From JADFRG01 sp046759305 (GTDB lineage: Bacteria; Chloroflexota; Anaerolineae; Anaerolineales; E44-bin32): a stretch of DNA of 49,238 nt. The position numbers and the translations under genes were made by a program. Under the pieces are notes generated by a model. That model worked only from the letters and a program-made list of their open reading frames with translations. It was not told where the DNA came from and did no database searches. The stretch is from positions 1 to 49,238 of the forward strand of contig JBHIBY010000012.1 of NCBI GenBank assembly GCA_046759305.1, written 5' to 3'. Shown here piece by piece: positions 46,952 to 49,238 of this stretch (its first letter is position 1; every line of letters starts with the position of its first letter).

Positions 46952-47896
46952 GTGACCTTACCCCAATACGCGTATTTCAAAGGCGAAATCGTCCCCTACG
47001 CCGAGGCTAAAGTCGGAGTGCTGACCCACGCACTGAACTATGGAACAGCAGCCTTTGGGGGCATTCGCGGCTACTGGAACGATGAGGAGGAGCAACTCTT
47101 CGTCTTTCGCATCTTGGATCACTATGAGCGGCTGCTAGAATCCGGCAAGCTGCTTTGCTCGGAGAATACCTACACACCCGAAGGGCTTCGGGATGTAACG
47201 CTCGAACTGCTGCGCACGGAAGGTCTGCGGGAGGATTGCTACGTTCGGCCGATACTGTACAAGGCGGACGAAATCATCGGTGTCAAACTACACGATCTGA
47301 CCGATGAGATCACGATGGTCGCCGTTCCATTCCGCAAGTATGTCGATCGTGACGATAACGCTCACGTCACCTTCTCCTCATGGCGTCGTGTGGATGACAA
47401 TGCCATGCCGGCGAGAGGGAAGATCAGCGGCGCCTATGTCAATACGGCCTTCGTGAAGACGGATGCACTGCGCGCCGGGTTCGATGAGGCACTGGTGCTC
47501 AACAATGACGGTCACCTGGCCGAGGGCAGCGCCGAAAACGTATTTATGCTTCGCCATGGGGTGTTGGTTACACCGCCCGTAAACGCCAACATCCTGGAAG
47601 GCATCACGCGCCGCACGGTACTCAAGCTTGCGGAGGAGGAGCTCGGCCTGGATGTGCTAGAGCGATCGATCGACCGCACGGAGGTCTTTCTGTGCGATGA
47701 GCTATTCCTAACCGGGACCGCAGCTCAGATTACGGCCGTTACGCAGGTAGATTTCCGCGAGGTCGGAACCGGCGAGATGGGTCCGGTCACCCGACAATTG
47801 AGGGGGCTTTACCAAGACATCGTCCGCGGCAAAGAACCCAATTACGCACACTGGGTCGAGCCGGTATATGAAAGCGAACCGGTAGCGGTCAGCTAG
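46952..47896 (+). CDS. ilvE: Branched-chain amino acid aminotransferase
   Basis: PLP enzyme of fold type IV that interconverts Leu, Ile or Val with their 2-oxo acids using glutamate. 314 residues. THALNYGTAAFGGIRGYW, VRPILYKADEIIGVKL, PARGKISGAYVNTAFVKTDA (PLP-lysine K169), LAEGSAENVFMLRHG, VNANILEGITRRTVLKLA and FLTGTAAQITAVTQVDFR are all characteristic. The start GTG 46952 follows AGGAGG by nine bases. It ends before a strong terminator. Confidence 0.95.
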   Translation: MTLPQYAYFKGEIVPYAEAKVGVLTHALNYGTAAFGGIRGYWNDEEEQLFVFRILDHYERLLESGKLLCSENTYTPEGLRDVTLELLRTEGLREDCYVRPILYKADEIIGVKLHDLTDEITMVAVPFRKYVDRDDNAHVTFSSWRRVDDNAMPARGKISGAYVNTAFVKTDALRAGFDEALVLNNDGHLAEGSAENVFMLRHGVLVTPPVNANILEGITRRTVLKLAEEELGLDVLERSIDRTEVFLCDELFLTGTAAQITAVTQVDFREVGTGEMGPVTRQLRGLYQDIVRGKEPNYAHWVEPVYESEPVAVS

Positions 47897-47924
47897 CGGC
47901 TCCATCCATCACTTTGCTCAATGG

Positions 47925-47960
47925 CAGACCCCCGGCACATTTAGGGGGTCTGTTGATTCT
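47925..47960 (+). terminator. Terminator after ilvE
   Basis: CAGACCCCC (47925-47933) and GGGGGTCTG (47944-47952) form a nine-base stem with a ten-base loop, followed by TTGATTCT. It starts 29 bases after the ilvE stop. Confidence 0.8.
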
Positions 47961-47996
47961 CAGGTCGACGGATGAAGCCGCTCGATCGGGTTATGC

Positions 47997-48947
47997 TTGG
48001 CAGCGAGACAACTCGTGAACTTCACTCCCCGCCGAACCTTCGGATTTGCTCTGGGATTGCTGCTGCTCTCTTTGCTCGCGGCCGGCATCGCACTCAGCAT
48101 CGCCCAGCTGGGCCAGGGATTGATATCGCCGATAAGCCTGGTCTGGATCGGCTTGTTGCTGCTGGCGCTGCCGTTGGTCGTAATTGTTCTCAATCGGCTC
48201 TATGGGCTAGCTACCGCAAGCTATCGCGTGGATCGTGATGGCCTGTACATCCGGTGGGGTATGTCGTACGAGCAAATCCCTCTTGACAAGATCTCCGAAG
48301 TTGGGCCTCTTCAGGGGAAACGCAAAGCGGACGGCTCCTCTGGAGGCGATGGGGCAGAGCCACGCAGCCCCAGCTTCGGGTTTTGGTGGCCTGGATGCAA
48401 GGTGGGAAGAGCGAGATCCGAGTCTGGAGCCGTGATCGATTTCTTCGCGACCTCTGGCCCACTACTCATCATCCGTGGATTAACGGACCGTTCGATTGCG
48501 ATCTCCCCGCCGGACACCGAGGCTTTTCAAGGCGCAATTCTCAGCGCCACTCGGATGGGATCGTTAGAAGCCATCCCCGAGAGATCAGTGCGTGCCGATT
48601 TTCTCGTTACACGAGTTTGGAAAGATCGGCTAGCCCGCAGCTTGATTCTGATCGGACTCCTTATCCCACTGCTGCTGTTGGGAGCCCTGGTGATAATGGC
48701 ACCCTCGCTCCCAGAATTGGTCCCCTTCGGATTTGGGCCAACCGGACAACCGACCCCGCTGGTGCCCCCGGGAAGGCTGCTCTTGCTTCCCATGATCGCC
48801 GGCCTGGTCTGGATGGCAGATCTGGTTCTTGGCGCCTGGTTTTTTGGCAATGACGCTGATCGCCCGGTGGCATATGCGCTCTGGAGCGCCGCTATCGCGG
48901 CCGGAGCGCTATTGGCGGGAGCGACATGGCAGCTACTTTCAGCTTAG
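47997..48947 (+). CDS. PH-domain (YdbS/YdbT-like) membrane protein
   Basis: 316 residues. Two N-terminal helices (TFGFALGLLLLSLLAAGIAL and ISLVWIGLLLLALPLVVIVL), then a bacterial PH domain (ATASYRVDRDGLYIRWGMSY, then EQIPLDKISEVG) with a Gly-rich insert (KADGSSGGDGAEP), then two C-terminal helices (LILIGLLIPLLLLGALVI; LLLLPMIAGLVWMADLVLG). Likely an inner-membrane protein of unknown role. The start is TTG 47997, with an in-frame GTG at 48015 as alternative. It overlaps the next gene by 22 bases. Confidence 0.8.
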   Translation: MAARQLVNFTPRRTFGFALGLLLLSLLAAGIALSIAQLGQGLISPISLVWIGLLLLALPLVVIVLNRLYGLATASYRVDRDGLYIRWGMSYEQIPLDKISEVGPLQGKRKADGSSGGDGAEPRSPSFGFWWPGCKVGRARSESGAVIDFFATSGPLLIIRGLTDRSIAISPPDTEAFQGAILSATRMGSLEAIPERSVRADFLVTRVWKDRLARSLILIGLLIPLLLLGALVIMAPSLPELVPFGFGPTGQPTPLVPPGRLLLLPMIAGLVWMADLVLGAWFFGNDADRPVAYALWSAAIAAGALLAGATWQLLSA

Positions 48948-49238
48948 GCAGCTGGGCCCAGCTTGCATTGGGCCTAATATTGGGAGTGGCCGTAGCCCTT
49001 GGGGCTCGCCGCGCTTCGATGCTGACGACCGGCGGAGCGATTGCTGCGGCTCTAGTGGGCACGCTAACCTTCGGAATCGGGGGGCTGACGCCCTCCATTC
49101 TCCTGCTCACATTCTTTATCTCGTCGAGCCTGCTTAGCAGGCAAGGCTCCGATCGGAAAGAGAGTCTAGCCGAGCGATCCGCCAAAGGCGGAAAACGGGA
49201 CGAGTGGCAGGTCTTTGCCAACGGCGCGGTACCGGCCT
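48926..49238 (+). CDS. DUF92 (VTE6-like) membrane protein, N-terminal part
   Basis: Runs from ATG 48926 (GGGAG four bases upstream) off the window end, 104 codons. Start MAATFSLGSWAQLALGLILG, then LTTGGAIAAALVGTLTFGIG and LTPSILLLTFFISSSLLSR. The family hallmark GGKRDEWQVFANGAVPA, with the usual KRDxxQVLANGG pattern, is at the edge. DUF92 proteins are polytopic membrane enzymes related to phytyl-phosphate kinase VTE6, probably phosphorylating an isoprenoid phosphate. The start lies within the end of the PH-domain gene, so the two are coupled. Confidence 0.85.
   Translation, partial: MAATFSLGSWAQLALGLILGVAVALGARRASMLTTGGAIAAALVGTLTFGIGGLTPSILLLTFFISSSLLSRQGSDRKESLAERSAKGGKRDEWQVFANGAVPA

Noticed and set aside
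1..49238. tRNA genes, CRISPR arrays, insertion sequences or prophage
   Set aside because: No tRNA T-loop signatures, spaced repeats, transposase or phage genes were seen; all repeats found are gene-end echoes or short hairpins.

Overview
The window (about 57% GC by eye) looks like a chromosomal segment of an uncultured-type Chloroflexota bacterium, probably Anaerolineae-like. This is an inference. It rests on Ser/Thr kinases fused to PD40/WD40 propellers, Thr-Pro-rich lipoprotein linkers, a TreT-type trehalose synthase, DUF711 and DUF92 proteins, a family B DNA polymerase beside a RecA-like protein, and GAAC-N4-GTTC LexA-type boxes. I saw no tRNA, rRNA, CRISPR array, prophage or insertion sequence.

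Layout. 1-4939: end of a lipoprotein gene, galE, a UvrD/PcrA-type helicase and a DUF711 gene, all on minus. 5007-6334: translation operon infC-rpmI-rplT with its own promoter and an apparent AUC start for infC. 6476-10007: an SOS-type cassette of a RecA-like protein without a Walker A lysine, a 90-residue helical protein and a divergent family B polymerase, behind a LexA-type box. 10358-18179: two membrane Ser/Thr kinases with extracellular propellers. 18239-23716: a haloalkane-dehalogenase-like hydrolase with Asn at the nucleophile position, an acyltransferase, an unknown 492-residue protein, an aldo/keto reductase, and a LuxR-type regulator whose consensus promoter has a LexA-type box filling its spacer. 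23839-32529: PQQ-type sugar dehydrogenase lipoprotein, phosphoesterase-phoU, treT, a Ca2+-type P-ATPase and egtD. 32663-37928: a molybdopterin oxidoreductase fused in frame to a complete cysteine desulfurase, DUF427 and a thiolase. 37928-44003: lipoprotein, MFS transporter, membrane protein, a strong candidate for an unassigned structured RNA, hpt with a nuclease-like partner, DUF1684 and a DsbA-like oxidase. 44264-49238: dnaK, a BON protein, ilvE, a PH-domain membrane protein and the start of a DUF92 gene.

Three things stand out. (1) The LexA-linked RecA-like/90-aa/PolB cassette resembles in layout the ImuA-ImuB-DnaE2 mutasome operons but uses unrelated parts. (2) The molybdoenzyme-NifS fusion couples a Mo active site to its likely sulfur donor in one chain. 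(3) Many gene ends are echoed: the gap next to a gene holds a degenerate tandem copy of that gene's first or last 25-90 bases. On the 5' side this often makes a mini-ORF that mimics the N-terminus of the real protein, stops, and is followed at once by the true start. The clearest cases are uvrD, polB, the small membrane protein, the Mo-NifS fusion, DUF427 and the thiolase.
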